This document shows positions 18,914-28,677 of a stretch of DNA of 64,000 nucleotides, piece by piece. The stretch is from assembly GCA_003138815.1 (NCBI GenBank), contig PLHD01000010.1:124308-188307 (forward strand), in the 5' to 3' direction. A program made the translations under genes and the position numbers. The stretch's first letter is position 1; the number at the start of each line of letters is the position of its first letter. The notes below the pieces were generated by a model, which was given only the letters and a program-made list of their open reading frames with translations, was not told where the DNA came from and did no database searches. This stretch comes from Acidimicrobiaceae bacterium (GTDB lineage Bacteria > Actinomycetota > Acidimicrobiia > Acidimicrobiales > RAAP-2).

Positions 18914-19944
18914 GATCTAACCGGCAGCTTCCCCCGTGGCGCCACGCGAAGGACGCTCGCCCCCACGACCAGGAGGGCTCCCAGCGCGATCAGGACGAGC
19001 CCCAGTGATGACCCGGCTGCGGTCGCGGTGCCGGCCACCAACTCCAGCAGCCAGGTGATGAGCGCGCTGGCCACCAGCACCGAGGTCACGTCGAGCGCGT
19101 TGGCGCGCGACAGCGCGGTCATCCAGGTCGCGACGTACGCGCCTAGCAGCAGACCGGTCCATAACGCCCAGCCGAGTTGGGTCGCGTTGAGTGTCAACAG
19201 GGTGCCCAGCGAACCGGTGGCGGCCAGGTAGGCCAGCAGTGCCGCGGCCCCGACGCCCATGCGCACGACCGACAGCGTGGCCGCAGACAGCGAGCGCAGC
19301 AGGTGCTTGGCGACTACGACCTCGACCGCCCACAGCACGGTCGCGGCCAGGACGTACATCTCGCCGCGGTTTGCTGAGAGGCGCCCGACGCCTCCGGTGA
19401 GCGTGACCTCGCCGACCATCAAGCACACGACCGCCGCGACGTTCCACCAACGAACGCGTTCGCGCAGGATGGGAACGGCGAGTACGGCGACCCAGATCAC
19501 GAGCGTGTCGCGCCAGAAGGCCGCCGACGCCGGCTCGCTCTGGGCGAGCCCATTGAAGAACAGGACGAAGGCGAGCCCGCCTCCGATGACTCCTACGTAC
19601 GCCAGGCCCAGCCAGCGACCCACGCCCGCGAGGCTCCTGGTCGCGGTCGCGGCGGCGCCCGGCTCGTGGGGATTCGCCGTCTCGCGGGGCGTCGCGAAGT
19701 TCGCCCGCATCGATCCGGCCCGCCGGCTCCGAGCGGTCCAAGCGGCCAGCATGGCGACCGTGAGGACCATCGCGGCCACCAGGTTCTTCGCCGTGGTGTA
19801 CACCGCCGGCGACGACACGGCCCTTACGCCGTAGCTGTTGACGAAGACCGAGACTCCGCTGATCGCGGCGGTGACGCCCGCGACGTAGACGCCGCGCACC
19901 GGCTTGCTCGCCGCGCGTTCGCCCGCAGGGCTGTCGACGTTCAT
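18910..19944 (-). CDS. DMT-superfamily transporter (EamA type)
   Basis: 344 residues with ten predicted membrane segments in two repeated halves, the build of EamA drug/metabolite transporters. A long basic and Ala-rich loop (about residues 72-105) separates the first segments. It is locked into the hydrogenase operon: its ATG overlaps the hypC stop, and its stop overlaps the next start. Substrates of this superfamily range from amino acids to metabolites, and here it cannot be named. Nickel or a small metabolite are guesses only. Confidence 0.75.
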   Translation of the reverse strand: MNVDSPAGERAASKPVRGVYVAGVTAAISGVSVFVNSYGVRAVSSPAVYTTAKNLVAAMVLTVAMLAAWTARSRRAGSMRANFATPRETANPHEPGAAATATRSLAGVGRWLGLAYVGVIGGGLAFVLFFNGLAQSEPASAAFWRDTLVIWVAVLAVPILRERVRWWNVAAVVCLMVGEVTLTGGVGRLSANRGEMYVLAATVLWAVEVVVAKHLLRSLSAATLSVVRMGVGAAALLAYLAATGSLGTLLTLNATQLGWALWTGLLLGAYVATWMTALSRANALDVTSVLVASALITWLLELVAGTATAAGSSLGLVLIALGALLVVGASVLRVAPRGKLPVRS

Positions 19945-20201
19945 GAACGCACCTCACCTTCGTGGTCTCTTCGAGTCTCAGGGTTCCGGCCCCGCAGTTC
20001 GCTGCGCACGGCCTGTGCCTCGACCGAGTCCACCCGGTCGAGGGCGTAGCCGCTGTGCACCGTGAGCCACTCCCCTGGCGCGGGTGTCGGGCCATCCAGG
20101 GCGAGCAGCGACACGACGTGGCGCGCGCCGTCGACGTCCTCGACCTCGGCGACGCCGACGCCGGTGAGGCGAACGACCTGGTGCAGGCGGCTCATGCACA
20201 T
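19941..20201 (-). CDS. hypC: Hydrogenase maturation chaperone HypC
   Basis: 86 residues. It starts MCMSRLHQVV: the N-terminal Met-Cys is the HypC signature that holds the iron centre during assembly of the Fe(CN)2CO group. The ATG at 20201 is therefore preferred over the one at 20195, which would lose the Cys. It includes DGPTPAPGEWLTVHSGYAL, equivalent to the usual PGDYVLVHVGFAI. It overlaps the protease gene by 10 bases. hypA, B, D, E and F are not in the window. Confidence 0.9.
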   Translation of the reverse strand: MCMSRLHQVVRLTGVGVAEVEDVDGARHVVSLLALDGPTPAPGEWLTVHSGYALDRVDSVEAQAVRSELRGRNPETRRDHEGEVRS

Positions 20202-20692
20202 GCGCGCACCTCATCTATCAGGCCGAGCACCCGGCTGACCGCTTCGGGAACCGCTGCCTGCACGGCGGGGCTCAACCCCTCGCCGAAGTCGAACCTCTCT
20301 CCCTCGATCCCGACGACCACCAGCCGCGTTGGACACTGGTCCACTGCTCGCGCGAGGCGCACGACGCCGGCGAGGCCGATCCCGTGGGTGCTCGTCACGC
20401 CCCACGCGTCGTCGGGCTTGGTCTTCTCGTGCGCCGCGCCCGTGTCCACCTCGAGCACGCGGATCGTGCCGCCCGGCGCGCCCGATCGCAGCGCGTCGAT
20501 CACCACCACCAGGTCGGCGTCGTTCCACTGGCCGAGCAGGTCGAGCGGGTCGCTGAGCGGACCTACGTCCCTGGCCAGCGAGCACTGCTCGGCGATCAGG
20601 GTTGCGACGAGCGGACCGGCACCGTCGTCACGCCGGTCCCGGCTCCCGAATCCGGCCACGACGACCCGGGCGCTGCGAGCAGCCGCGCTCAC
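20192..20692 (-). CDS. Hydrogenase maturation protease (HycI/HybD family)
   Basis: 166 residues. It begins with VVVAGFGSRDRRDDGAGPLV, the family motif G.GN....DDG.G with Ser in place of Asn, and a second Asp near DLVVVIDALRSG. These residues bind nickel in the unprocessed large subunit. The true start is GTG 20692, overlapping the hydA stop (GTGA); a longer frame upstream is antisense-like. Its substrate is surely the large subunit encoded just before it, which ends in a removable tail after DPCISCAAH. Confidence 0.88.
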   Translation of the reverse strand: MSAAARSARVVVAGFGSRDRRDDGAGPLVATLIAEQCSLARDVGPLSDPLDLLGQWNDADLVVVIDALRSGAPGGTIRVLEVDTGAAHEKTKPDDAWGVTSTHGIGLAGVVRLARAVDQCPTRLVVVGIEGERFDFGEGLSPAVQAAVPEAVSRVLGLIDEVRACA

Positions 20693-21993
20693 GTGCGCAC
20701 CACCGACACGTCGAGGAAGTGGGCCGCGCACGAGATGCAGGGGTCGTGGTTGCGCACCGACTGCTCGCAGCGCCACTGCAGGTCGTGATCGCTGAGGTCC
20801 AGGCCGCCCTGGACCACGCGACGCAGGTCGTCTTCGATCGTCAGCTGGTTCTGCGACGTTGGCGGCACGATGCGGGCGCTGCGGATGATCCCCGCGTCGT
20901 CGATCTCGTACTGATGGAACAGCAGCCCCCGAGGCGCCTCGGTGGCGCCGGTGCCGATGCCGGCACGCGGCTCCACGAGGTCCGCGCTGGGCTCGGGCGG
21001 CTCGTAGGCCTCGACCAGTGCCAGGGCCTCATCGCACGCGGCGACCAGCTCGACGGCGCGCACCACGATGCTCTTGAACGGGTTGCTGCAGACGTCGCCA
21101 AGGCCGGCCGCGCGAGCGGCCTCGGCCGCCAGGGGCGCCAACTGAGCATTGTTCATGGCGTAGCGCGCCAGGGGGCCGGTCAGGTAGTGATCGGCGCCGC
21201 CCAGGCGTGCGTGCAACGCGGTCGAGCGCGCGACGTGCTCCTCGACGACCAGGTCGGCGAACTGGGCCACGGTGTAGTCGAGACCCTCCGAGGAGCTGGG
21301 CCGGCCCGCCTCGATGGCGTAGCGCTCAGGTTCGTGAAGCGCGACGAAGCGGTACTCGCCGACGACGTCGGGGAACTCGAAGCCGTGCACCCACGACACG
21401 GTGGCGAGGGCCCCGTCACGCGCCCGGCGCAGGGGCTCGGCCAGTGCCGCGATCGCACCGCGGTCCGGTGCACGGTAGAAGCCTCCGACCCTGACGTTGA
21501 CCGGGTGCACCGCGCGCCCTCCGACCGTCTCCATGATCAGGTTGCCCGTGCGCTTGATCTCGAGCCCGCGCTCGACGGCGCGGCGATCGCGCTGGGCCAA
21601 CTCGATCGCGTCCGCGCAGCTCAGGAAGTCCGGCGCGTGAAGCAGGTACACGTGCAGCGCGTGGCTCTGGATCCATTCGCCGCAGTAGAGCAGGCGGCGC
21701 AGCGCCCGTACCCGCTCGCTCACCGTCACGCCGCACACGTCCTCCATCGCCGCGCAGGCCGACATCTGGTACGCCACCGGGCAGATGCCGCAGATCCGCG
21801 CCGTGATATCGGGAGCCTCGCTGAAGTGACGACCGACCAGCAGCGCCTCGAAGTAGCGCGGCGGTTCGAATATCTCGAGCGCCACGTCGGTGACGATGTC
21901 GTCGTGGATCACCACCCGCAGCGAGCCCTCGCCCTCCACCCGCGAGATTCCCTCGATGCCGATGGTGCGGTCGGATTTCGAGCCGTGCGTCAT
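20689..21993 (-). CDS. hydA: Group 3b [NiFe] hydrogenase large subunit
   Basis: 434 residues, holding the NiFe site. Nickel ligands: [14 protein letters not shown] (Cys68 and Cys71) and DPCISCAAH (Cys419 and Cys422). Nine residues (FLDVSVVRT) follow the His and should be cut off by the protease encoded next. The size and pattern, with BGDA gene order, match the cytoplasmic NADP-linked group 3b (sulfhydrogenase) class, not the membrane uptake class. ATG 21993 has AGGAG six bases ahead and overlaps the small-subunit stop (ATGA). Confidence 0.95.
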   Translation of the reverse strand: MTHGSKSDRTIGIEGISRVEGEGSLRVVIHDDIVTDVALEIFEPPRYFEALLVGRHFSEAPDITARICGICPVAYQMSACAAMEDVCGVTVSERVRALRRLLYCGEWIQSHALHVYLLHAPDFLSCADAIELAQRDRRAVERGLEIKRTGNLIMETVGGRAVHPVNVRVGGFYRAPDRGAIAALAEPLRRARDGALATVSWVHGFEFPDVVGEYRFVALHEPERYAIEAGRPSSSEGLDYTVAQFADLVVEEHVARSTALHARLGGADHYLTGPLARYAMNNAQLAPLAAEAARAAGLGDVCSNPFKSIVVRAVELVAACDEALALVEAYEPPEPSADLVEPRAGIGTGATEAPRGLLFHQYEIDDAGIIRSARIVPPTSQNQLTIEDDLRRVVQGGLDLSDHDLQWRCEQSVRNHDPCISCAAHFLDVSVVRT

Positions 21994-22793
21994 GCGTCTC
22001 CTCGGGCGGACTGGCGCTCGCTCTCGGCGCGAAAGACCGGCGCGTTCGCGTTGAAGGTCCGAAACAGCCTGGAGACGAGTTCGCCCGTGGCGCCGTTGCG
22101 CGAGAGTTGGTCGGCCAGAGAAATGGTGTTGGCGCTTTGCGAAGGCCCGAAGCAACCGAAGCAGCCACGTCCAACTGACGGACAGAGCCCTCCGCATCCC
22201 GCGCGCGTCACCGGACCCAGGCAGGGCGTGGCGTTGGCGACCATGACGCACACGTTGCTCCGGCCCTTGCACTCCTGGCATACCGAATGGCCCGCGACCG
22301 CCGGTCGCCGACCGGCGAGGAACGCGAGCAGCACCTCGAGGAGCTGACGGCGGTCGATCGGGCATCCGTGGAGCTCGTAGTCCACCGCCACGTGGTCGCT
22401 GATCGGCGTGGACGTCTCGAGGGTCTTCAGGTACTCGGGATGGGCGTAAACGGTGCCCGCGTAGGCTCCCTCGGCGGCGAAGTTGCGCAGGCCCTGAATC
22501 CCCCCGGCTGTGGCGCAGGCCCCGATGGTGACGAGATGACGCGAGTCCCTGCGTACCTGTTGAATCCGCTCGGCGTCGTCGGGCGTCGTGATGGATCCTT
22601 CCACGAGCGAGATGTCGTAGGGACCGTCAGTCGATGTCCGCGACATCTCGGTGAAGTGGGCGATGCGCACAGCGCCGGCGAGGGCCAGCAACTCGTCCTC
22701 GCAGTCGAGCAGGCTGAGCTGGCAGCCGTCGCACGAGGCGAACTTCCACACGGCCAGCGTGGGCCTCGCGTCGGTCGCCGAGATCTCGCTCAT
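21990..22793 (-). CDS. hydD: Group 3b [NiFe] hydrogenase small subunit
   Basis: 267 residues, the iron-sulfur subunit that takes electrons from the NiFe site. It contains [13 protein letters not shown] for the proximal cluster, [20 protein letters not shown], and a Cys-rich second half ([37 protein letters not shown]), consistent with three [4Fe-4S] clusters. It has no Tat signal, as expected for a cytoplasmic enzyme. It overlaps hydG and hydA by 4 bases each. Confidence 0.94.
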   Translation of the reverse strand: MSEISATDARPTLAVWKFASCDGCQLSLLDCEDELLALAGAVRIAHFTEMSRTSTDGPYDISLVEGSITTPDDAERIQQVRRDSRHLVTIGACATAGGIQGLRNFAAEGAYAGTVYAHPEYLKTLETSTPISDHVAVDYELHGCPIDRRQLLEVLLAFLAGRRPAVAGHSVCQECKGRSNVCVMVANATPCLGPVTRAGCGGLCPSVGRGCFGCFGPSQSANTISLADQLSRNGATGELVSRLFRTFNANAPVFRAESERQSARGDA

Positions 22794-23683
22794 CGCTCGC
22801 GCTCCGCCAGCAGATCGCTCACGACGCCGGCGTACGCCACCACCGGCCCGTCGCGGCACAGGAGGAACGGACCCAGTTGGCAGTGACCGCACCAGCCGAG
22901 GCCGCACTCCATGTTCCTCTCGAGCGACACCAGGATGGCGCGCTGGTCGACACCCATGTCGACCAGCGCGCGCGCCGTGAAGCGCATCATGATCTCGGGC
23001 CCGCAGATCAGTGCCCTCGTGCGGGCGGGGTCGAACGGGGCGCGGCCGAGCAGCGTCGTCACCAGGCCCACGCGCCCGCTCCACTGCGCCGAGGCGCGGT
23101 CGACGGTCAGGTCGACGTAGGCGCCGTCGTCGGCCCACGCCTGGAGGTCCTCGTTGAAGATGATCTGGGAGGGATCGCGCGCGCCGACCAGCACGAAGAC
23201 GCGTCCGCCATTCTCGCGGCTCGCAGCCACCAGCTCTTGCACCGCGCCGCGAAGCGGCGCCAGGCCGATGCCGCCCGCCACCACGACGGTGTCGCGGTCG
23301 CGCCCGTCCTCGGAGCGGTCCCCTATTCGCCAGTCGCTCCCGAAGGGGCCGCGCACCCCGACCAGGTCGCCGACGTCGCTCTGGCACAGGGCGTGCGACA
23401 CCGGACCGACGTCGCGCACCGTATGGCGCAGCGGGCCGGGGTCACGGGGTGCGCCGCTCAGGGAGATGGCGGCTTCTCCGATGCCGAAGGCGCTCAGCAT
23501 GTTGAACTGGCCCGGACGGAACTCGAGACGAGTTCCCGACACCGGCTCCAGCTGGATCGTCACGACGTCATCGGTTTCTCGCCGCCGGCCCACGACGCGG
23601 TGCACGACCGGCGTCATCGCGCCGACCTGAGCGTCTGCGCGCGCCGCCGCGCCGCCGCCGCGCGGGCTTCGCTCAGCGCTCAT
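22790..23683 (-). CDS. hydG: Group 3b hydrogenase FAD/NAD(P)-binding subunit
   Basis: 297 residues of the ferredoxin-NADP reductase/dihydroorotate dehydrogenase electron-transfer family. The FAD domain comes first ([11 protein letters not shown], near residue 55), then the nucleotide-binding domain ([22 protein letters not shown]), then a C-terminal cluster site [14 protein letters not shown] with a later Cys (FLLCRDG) that binds [2Fe-2S]. It connects the hydrogenase to NAD(P)H. ATG 23683 overlaps the end of the cNMP gene by 11 bases. Confidence 0.93.
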   Translation of the reverse strand: MSAERSPRGGGAAARADAQVGAMTPVVHRVVGRRRETDDVVTIQLEPVSGTRLEFRPGQFNMLSAFGIGEAAISLSGAPRDPGPLRHTVRDVGPVSHALCQSDVGDLVGVRGPFGSDWRIGDRSEDGRDRDTVVVAGGIGLAPLRGAVQELVAASRENGGRVFVLVGARDPSQIIFNEDLQAWADDGAYVDLTVDRASAQWSGRVGLVTTLLGRAPFDPARTRALICGPEIMMRFTARALVDMGVDQRAILVSLERNMECGLGWCGHCQLGPFLLCRDGPVVAYAGVVSDLLAERER

Positions 23684-24143
23684 TGGCTTCACCGTAGAGG
23701 TCCAGAAGGCGCATGCGCGTGGCCTGCAAGCGCGCCAGGATCTGGCCCGCGACCCTCTGCAGCAGCGCGTAGCCGAAGGCCGGGTCGTCCAGCGACTTGG
23801 CCCGCAGGCAGGCTCCGTCGATGGCGATGGCGCCGAGCGAGTCCTGGGCCCGCGCGTCGAACGTCCAGCGGTACGGCTCGATGAGCCAGCTCCACCCGAC
23901 GACCTCACCGGGTCCGATGGTCTCGATCACGAGCTGGCCACGTCCGGGCTCGTGCACTTCGATCGCGGCGTGTCCGCGGCGAAGCAGGTAGAACGTGTCC
24001 GCCGACGCGCCCTCGGCGAAGAGCAGCGCCCCGGGCTCGAAGGCCACGTTTCGCGCGCAGCCCGCGACCAGGGCGATCGCGTCGCTGGAGAGGCCGTTCA
24101 TCAGGGGATACGCCTCGAGCAGCTGGGTCATCGATGTCGTCAC
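23673..24143 (-). CDS. Cyclic-nucleotide-binding-like domain protein without DNA-binding domain
   Basis: 156 residues: a single cNMP-type beta-barrel ([20 protein letters not shown], then the phosphate-cassette region [19 protein letters not shown]) with a C-terminal helix. No helix-turn-helix follows, so it is not a CRP/FNR or CooA transcription factor. At the cassette the usual acidic and arginine contacts to cyclic nucleotide (G-E-L/R-x-A) are replaced by Trp-rich sequence, so cAMP binding is doubtful. It lies between hydB and hydG with overlaps on both sides; similar genes occur in other group 3b operons. GTG 24143 with AGGAGG is the chosen start; ATG 24131 is the alternative. It may be a regulatory or structural subunit. 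Confidence 0.75.
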   Translation of the reverse strand: MTTSMTQLLEAYPLMNGLSSDAIALVAGCARNVAFEPGALLFAEGASADTFYLLRRGHAAIEVHEPGRGQLVIETIGPGEVVGWSWLIEPYRWTFDARAQDSLGAIAIDGACLRAKSLDDPAFGYALLQRVAGQILARLQATRMRLLDLYGEANER

Positions 24144-25327
24144 CGGGCCTCCTCTTCGACGTGGACGGCTCGGGCCGCCTCGTCGTCGCCTCGAATCGCG
24201 GCGGCTTCCTCGGTGATGTCTATGCCCACTGGGCACCACGTTATGCAGCGCCCGCAGCCGACGCAGCCCGAGGTGTCGAACTGGTCCCACCAGGTCGAGA
24301 GCTTGTGGGACATCCACTGGCGGTAGCGCGATGACGTCGACGCGCGTACCGGCCCGCCGTGCAGGTACGAGTGGTCCAGGTCGAAGCACGACGACCACGT
24401 GCGCGTTCGTTCGACGGCTCCGGACACGTCAGTCGTGTCTCGGAAGTCGCTGCAGAAACACGTGGGGCAGACCAGGGTGCAGTTGCCGCACGACAGGCAC
24501 CGCTCGGCTATCTGGTCCCAACGGGGGCTCTCCATGCTGCGCGCAAGCAGTGCCGCCAGTCCTTCGGTCTGGAGATGACGATGCATCCGGTTGATCGACC
24601 GGTCGAGGGCTTGTGCACGCGCCGCGACGTCGGCGTCCGTGGCGCTGGTCGACGAGACTCCCGCCATGACCTCGGCGCCCCGGGCCGTGCCCACGCGCAC
24701 CACGAAGCGGTGGCCATCGGCGTCGTCGAGCTCGAGCAGCGCCAGGTCGAACCCGGGGCCTGCCGAGGGTCCGCTGCCCATCGAAGCGCAGAAGCACGTG
24801 CCGCCCGGTGCCGTGCACTCGGCCACCACTACGAACAATCCCTCGCGGCGGGCGTCGTACCCGGTGTCGGGGCACGCTCCGTTCATCAGCACCTCGTCGA
24901 GCACGGAGATGGCCGCGACCTCACACGGACGCGCTCCGATGATGGCGAGCGGCCGGGCGCTCTTCGTCGGCTCGGTGAACCGCAGGGTGCCGTCCACGAT
25001 CACGGCGCGCCACTGACGCTCGCGCGGCGCGAAGAACTCGGCCTTCCACGACCTGGCTCCGACGGCCCACTCGAAGAGGTGACCGTCATCCGAGTACTCA
25101 AGGCGGTAGCGGCCCGGCGACTGGGCGTCGCGCGCTCCGACGGGCAGGTCGGACGTGCCGCGCACCGCACCGGGCACGATTGCCCCGTCACCAATCGTCG
25201 GTCCCTTGGTCTCGTAGCCCAGGTCGCCCAGGCGGGCTATCAGATCGTTCAGCTGGTCCGGGCGAATAACGACCAGGTCCTCCACGTCCAGATTCGGTCC
25301 AAGTCCGCTTCGATCGTGGAGCGACAT
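24140..25327 (-). CDS. hydB: Group 3b hydrogenase iron-sulfur beta subunit
   Basis: 395 residues of the HydB/sulfite reductase subunit A type. The C-terminal part has two ferredoxin motifs, [16 protein letters not shown] and [14 protein letters not shown], for two [4Fe-4S] clusters. The middle has [13 protein letters not shown] and [17 protein letters not shown]. It passes electrons between the small subunit and HydG. The ATG at 25327 is nine bases behind the ppsA stop, with only a weak ribosome site (AAGTGAAG), suggesting coupled translation. Confidence 0.92.
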   Translation of the reverse strand: MSLHDRSGLGPNLDVEDLVVIRPDQLNDLIARLGDLGYETKGPTIGDGAIVPGAVRGTSDLPVGARDAQSPGRYRLEYSDDGHLFEWAVGARSWKAEFFAPRERQWRAVIVDGTLRFTEPTKSARPLAIIGARPCEVAAISVLDEVLMNGACPDTGYDARREGLFVVVAECTAPGGTCFCASMGSGPSAGPGFDLALLELDDADGHRFVVRVGTARGAEVMAGVSSTSATDADVAARAQALDRSINRMHRHLQTEGLAALLARSMESPRWDQIAERCLSCGNCTLVCPTCFCSDFRDTTDVSGAVERTRTWSSCFDLDHSYLHGGPVRASTSSRYRQWMSHKLSTWWDQFDTSGCVGCGRCITWCPVGIDITEEAAAIRGDDEAARAVHVEEEAR

Positions 25328-25335
25328 GTCTTCAC

Positions 25336-27660
25336 TTAGCCCGCGTGCGTCGCAGCTTCGTGATGGCCGCGGTGCGCGGGGTCGGCCGCCTCGAGGAGCA
25401 GACGCCATTCGGCGCGGGCGATTGAGCGTCGGGCCGCCTCGATCGCGTCCGGATTGACCGAGATCGACGTGATGCCCAGGCGCACCAATCGCTCGGCGAA
25501 CTCCGGGTGGTTGGACGGCGCCTGGCCGCAGAGCGAAGACGTGATGCCGGATTCGTGGGACCGGGTGATGATCGTTCCAATCGCGTCGAGCACCGCGTCA
25601 TCGGACTCGTCGAAGAGGTCGGCGCAGGTCTGGGAGTCGCGGTCGACGCCGAGCATCAGCTGGGTCAGGTCGTTGCTCCCGATCGACACGCCCTTGATGC
25701 CCATCGCGGCGTACTCGGGAATGCGGTACGCGACCGACGGCACCTCGGCCATCACCCACAACGGCAATTCCCCGCCCACGGGGCTCGAGGCCACGAGCTC
25801 GAGACACGCCTCGAGCTCCCACTTGGTGCGCACGAACGGGATCATCAGCGTGATGTTCGGTGTCTCCTCGAAGACCTTGGCCAGCACGTCGAGCTCGAGG
25901 CGGAACACTTCGGGGTCGCGCACGTAACGGTAGCAACCCCGGTAGCCGATCATCGGATTCTCCTCGACCGGTTCGAACCGCTCGCCGCCTTCGAGGTTGG
26001 AGAACTCGTTGCTGCGGAAATCGATGCTCCGGTAGACGACCGGCCTGGTGCCGAAGGCCCGCGTGATGCGCAACAGCGAGTTCGCCATGGCGTCGACGAA
26101 CGTCTTCTGCTCGCCGCGTTCGATCAGCAGCTTGGGGTGCACGCCACCGAGCGCGTCGGTCACCATGAACTCGGCGCGAAGCAGTCCGACGCCGTCGACG
26201 TCGAGGGCCGCCACTTCCTCGGCGTGCTCGGCGAAAGCGAGGTTGACGTACAGCCGAGTGGCCAGTGGCGGAGTGGTGTGCTCGCCTGTCGCGTGGGGCT
26301 CGGCGCCGCCCGTGGCGACGCTGATCGTGGCCGCGGAAGCCGACGTGTGGACGAGGTCTCCCTCGTAGACCGCGCCCTGGGCCCCGTCGACGGTCACGAC
26401 CTCGCCGTTGCGCAGCACCGTTGTGGCGTTGCGGGCCCCGACCACGCAGGGCACGCCGAGCTCGCGCGACACGATCGCGGCGTGACAGGTGATGCCTCCC
26501 CCGTCGGTGATCAAGGCGCTGGCTCGGCGCATCGTCGGCACCCAGTCGGGGCTCGTCATCTTGGCGACCAGGATCTCGCCGGTGACCAACTGATCGCCCT
26601 GATCGGCGGACTGCAGTATTCGTACTGATCCCGCGGCACGGCCGCTCGAGGCAGCCAGGCCCTGGACCAGCGGCCGTCCCGCCTGGAGGTCGAGCTTCGC
26701 CTCGGGGGCCACGGTGTTCATGACGGTGATCGGTCGTGACTGCACGAGGTACAGTTTGCCTTCCGCCATGGCCCACTCGGTGTCCTGGGGCGAGCCGTAA
26801 TGCGCCTCGGTCGCGAGGCCGAGCCGTGCGAGCTCAAGGGTCTGCTCGTCGGAAAGGACACGCGAGCTGGCCTCGCCGACCGCGAGGTCGACGTTCAGGT
26901 CCTTGCCGTCGGGCCCTCGGATGATCTTGAAGTCCTTGGTGCCCACCCGGACGTGAGCGAGCGTGGGTCCTTCCTTGGAGAGGATGTAGGTGTCGGGCTC
27001 AACTTCGCCGCTGACGACCACCTCGCCCTGTCCGAAGGCGGCTTCGATGACGATCCGGCTCGTGTCGCCGGTGGAGGGGTCGGCCGTGAACATCACGCCG
27101 GAGCGCTCCGAGGGGATCATCTCCTGGACGATCACCCCCATGGCGGGCACGTCGTCGAGCGCGCGGATGATCCGGTAGGAGATGACCCGTGCTCCGTAGA
27201 GCGAGGCCCAGCAGTCCACGATGTTGGTCAGGACTTCGTCATCGCCGCAGACGTTGGTGAACGTCGCGTTCATCCCCGCGAACGACGTGTCGCCGGCGTC
27301 CTCGCCGGTGCCCGACGAGCGAACCGCGACGCGAACCGTCTCGCCCAAGCGGTGGTACGCCTCCAGGATGGCGCTCGACAGGTCGCCCGGCAGCACAATG
27401 GTACGCAGCAGGCTCTGCGCCTCTTCGGACACGCGGTCGAGGTCGGCCGTACTCTCGACGTTCACGTCGGCGAACAGCTTGGCGAGCGCCTCGGAGATCC
27501 CCGCGCTCGCCACGGCGTACCGGTAGGCGTCGGCGGTTACCACGAAGCCTGGGGGGACGGGCAGGTCGGCGACCGTGAGTTCACCGAGATTCGCCCCCTT
27601 TCCACCAACTAGCGGGGCATCGCCCAGACGTATTTCTTCGAACCAGCGTATGAGTTCCAC
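25336..27660 (-). CDS. ppsA: Phosphoenolpyruvate synthase
   Basis: Converts pyruvate and ATP to PEP, AMP and phosphate, the entry to sugar synthesis from C2/C3 carbon. 774 residues, close to the usual 790. The ATP-grasp domain starts at VELIRWFEE and [10 protein letters not shown]. The swivelling domain has [10 protein letters not shown] with the phospho-His at about residue 393. The C-terminal barrel has [18 protein letters not shown] prefer GTG 27660 because GGAGA lies seven bases ahead and the protein then starts like its relatives; ATG 27687 is possible. It is first gene of the hydrogenase operon, an unusual partner. Confidence 0.93.
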   Translation of the reverse strand: MELIRWFEEIRLGDAPLVGGKGANLGELTVADLPVPPGFVVTADAYRYAVASAGISEALAKLFADVNVESTADLDRVSEEAQSLLRTIVLPGDLSSAILEAYHRLGETVRVAVRSSGTGEDAGDTSFAGMNATFTNVCGDDEVLTNIVDCWASLYGARVISYRIIRALDDVPAMGVIVQEMIPSERSGVMFTADPSTGDTSRIVIEAAFGQGEVVVSGEVEPDTYILSKEGPTLAHVRVGTKDFKIIRGPDGKDLNVDLAVGEASSRVLSDEQTLELARLGLATEAHYGSPQDTEWAMAEGKLYLVQSRPITVMNTVAPEAKLDLQAGRPLVQGLAASSGRAAGSVRILQSADQGDQLVTGEILVAKMTSPDWVPTMRRASALITDGGGITCHAAIVSRELGVPCVVGARNATTVLRNGEVVTVDGAQGAVYEGDLVHTSASAATISVATGGAEPHATGEHTTPPLATRLYVNLAFAEHAEEVAALDVDGVGLLRAEFMVTDALGGVHPKLLIERGEQKTFVDAMANSLLRITRAFGTRPVVYRSIDFRSNEFSNLEGGERFEPVEENPMIGYRGCYRYVRDPEVFRLELDVLAKVFEETPNITLMIPFVRTKWELEACLELVASSPVGGELPLWVMAEVPSVAYRIPEYAAMGIKGVSIGSNDLTQLMLGVDRDSQTCADLFDESDDAVLDAIGTIITRSHESGITSSLCGQAPSNHPEFAERLVRLGITSISVNPDAIEAARRSIARAEWRLLLEAADPAHRGHHEAATHAG

Positions 27661-27689
27661 GATCGTTTCTCCGATCAATCGGTGCATTA

Positions 27690-27707
27690 CTTTCCGCAAT
27701 CATTCTG
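27690..27707 (-). promoter_or_regulatory. Shared motif, ppsA side
   Basis: On the minus strand this reads CAGAATGATTGCGGAAAG, starting 47 bases and ending 30 bases before ppsA GTG 27660. It matches the cooF-side copy except for a one-base length difference, one mismatch and the last bases. If translation starts at ATG 27687 instead, its GGAAAG could serve as ribosome site. Confidence 0.4.
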
Positions 27708-27870
27708 CTCCTTCTCGTGGTCGGTGTTGTAGGGCAAAAGGTCACTGAAAGCCCTTGCGGGACCGGTGGAGCGCACCGCCGGCGCCTGGCCGGACGTGCC
27801 ATGCGCGTTGGCGATGACAATGGGCCTTTCGCCCCTAAGCGTCAATCCAGAACCTTCGCCATACTGAAGC

Positions 27871-27888
27871 CAGAATTCATTGCGGAAG
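27871..27888 (+). promoter_or_regulatory. Shared motif, cooF side
   Basis: On the plus strand this reads CAGAATTCATTGCGGAAG, ending 54 bases before the cooF start. It is oriented towards cooF as the other copy is oriented towards ppsA, the arrangement expected for a site that serves both divergent transcription units. Confidence 0.4.
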
Positions 27889-27942
27889 TCCTGGCCCTTA
27901 GTCGGCAGCAACGCTCGACGAAGCTTCTAGCGGAGGAGGCGG

Positions 27943-28677
27943 ATGATGCAAACCGTGTTCGTTAACCCTGAACGGTGCATTGGCTGCCTGCAGTGCGAGG
28001 TCGCCTGCGCGGTCGAGCATTCGGCGACCCGAGACCTGGCTCAGGCTTGGCGCGAATCGCCGGTTCCACGCACGCGAGTGCACGTCGAAGCCGGTCCAGT
28101 GCCGACCACGGCGTATCCGAACAAGTGCCGCCACTGCAATCCCGCGCCTTGCCAGAAGGTATGCCCGAGCGGGGCAATCACTCGCTCCGACGACGGGGAC
28201 CTGGTCTTAATCGAACCAATGCGCTGCATTGGCTGCGCGATGTGCGCCGTCGTGTGCCCGTTTGACGTCCTGACGTTCCATCCGCTGGTGGGGGCTCTCG
28301 ACCTCGAGACCGCGGTGGCCGTGAAGTGCGACGGGTGTGTCGATCGCGTGAGCCGGGGCGAGGTGCCCGCATGCGTCGAGAGCTGCAAGGTGAATGCGCT
28401 CATCTACGGAGAGATCAACGAGCTCATGGCCAGCGGGCGGCTGCGTGAGACCGGAGCGGTGCTGGCCTTGGCCGGGTCCGCGCCCACGCCGCCCATCGGC
28501 GGCGACCCACTCGCCGGGTGGCACTCATTCGGTGTCGCTCGGGCCGCGGCCGCACTGGAGGCGGTCGAGTGGCGAAGCAGCCGCAGGCCAGACACTCACG
28601 CGGGCGCGACGAGCGTGGTCGGCGACCCAGGGTCGCCGACGAATGAAATCCGAAACGAAGAGGAAGGCACTCAATGA
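27943..28677 (+). CDS. cooF: CooF-type four-cluster ferredoxin subunit of CO dehydrogenase
   Basis: 244 residues. Four Cys-rich motifs follow the DMSO-reductase-B/CooF layout: CIGCLQCEVAC, CRHCNPAPCQKVCP, CIGCAMCAVVCPF and CDGCVDRV...ACVESC, giving up to four [4Fe-4S] clusters. It takes electrons from CooS. The last 60 residues, after INELMASGRL, are a non-conserved tail rich in Ala and Arg. GGAGGAGG precedes tandem ATGs at 27943 and 27946. Its stop overlaps the cooS start (ATGA). Confidence 0.92.
   Translation: MMQTVFVNPERCIGCLQCEVACAVEHSATRDLAQAWRESPVPRTRVHVEAGPVPTTAYPNKCRHCNPAPCQKVCPSGAITRSDDGDLVLIEPMRCIGCAMCAVVCPFDVLTFHPLVGALDLETAVAVKCDGCVDRVSRGEVPACVESCKVNALIYGEINELMASGRLRETGAVLALAGSAPTPPIGGDPLAGWHSFGVARAAAALEAVEWRSSRRPDTHAGATSVVGDPGSPTNEIRNEEEGTQ

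Larger units (their letters stand above)
27661..27942. promoter_or_regulatory. Divergent control region between ppsA-hyd operon and cooFSC operon
   Basis: 282 bases that must contain the promoters of both operons. It holds the motif CAGAAT-N-ATTGCGGAA once in each direction (27690-27707 minus, 27871-27888 plus). No open frame with coding character is seen in it. The cooF side ends with a strong ribosome site, GGAGGAGG. Confidence 0.6.
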
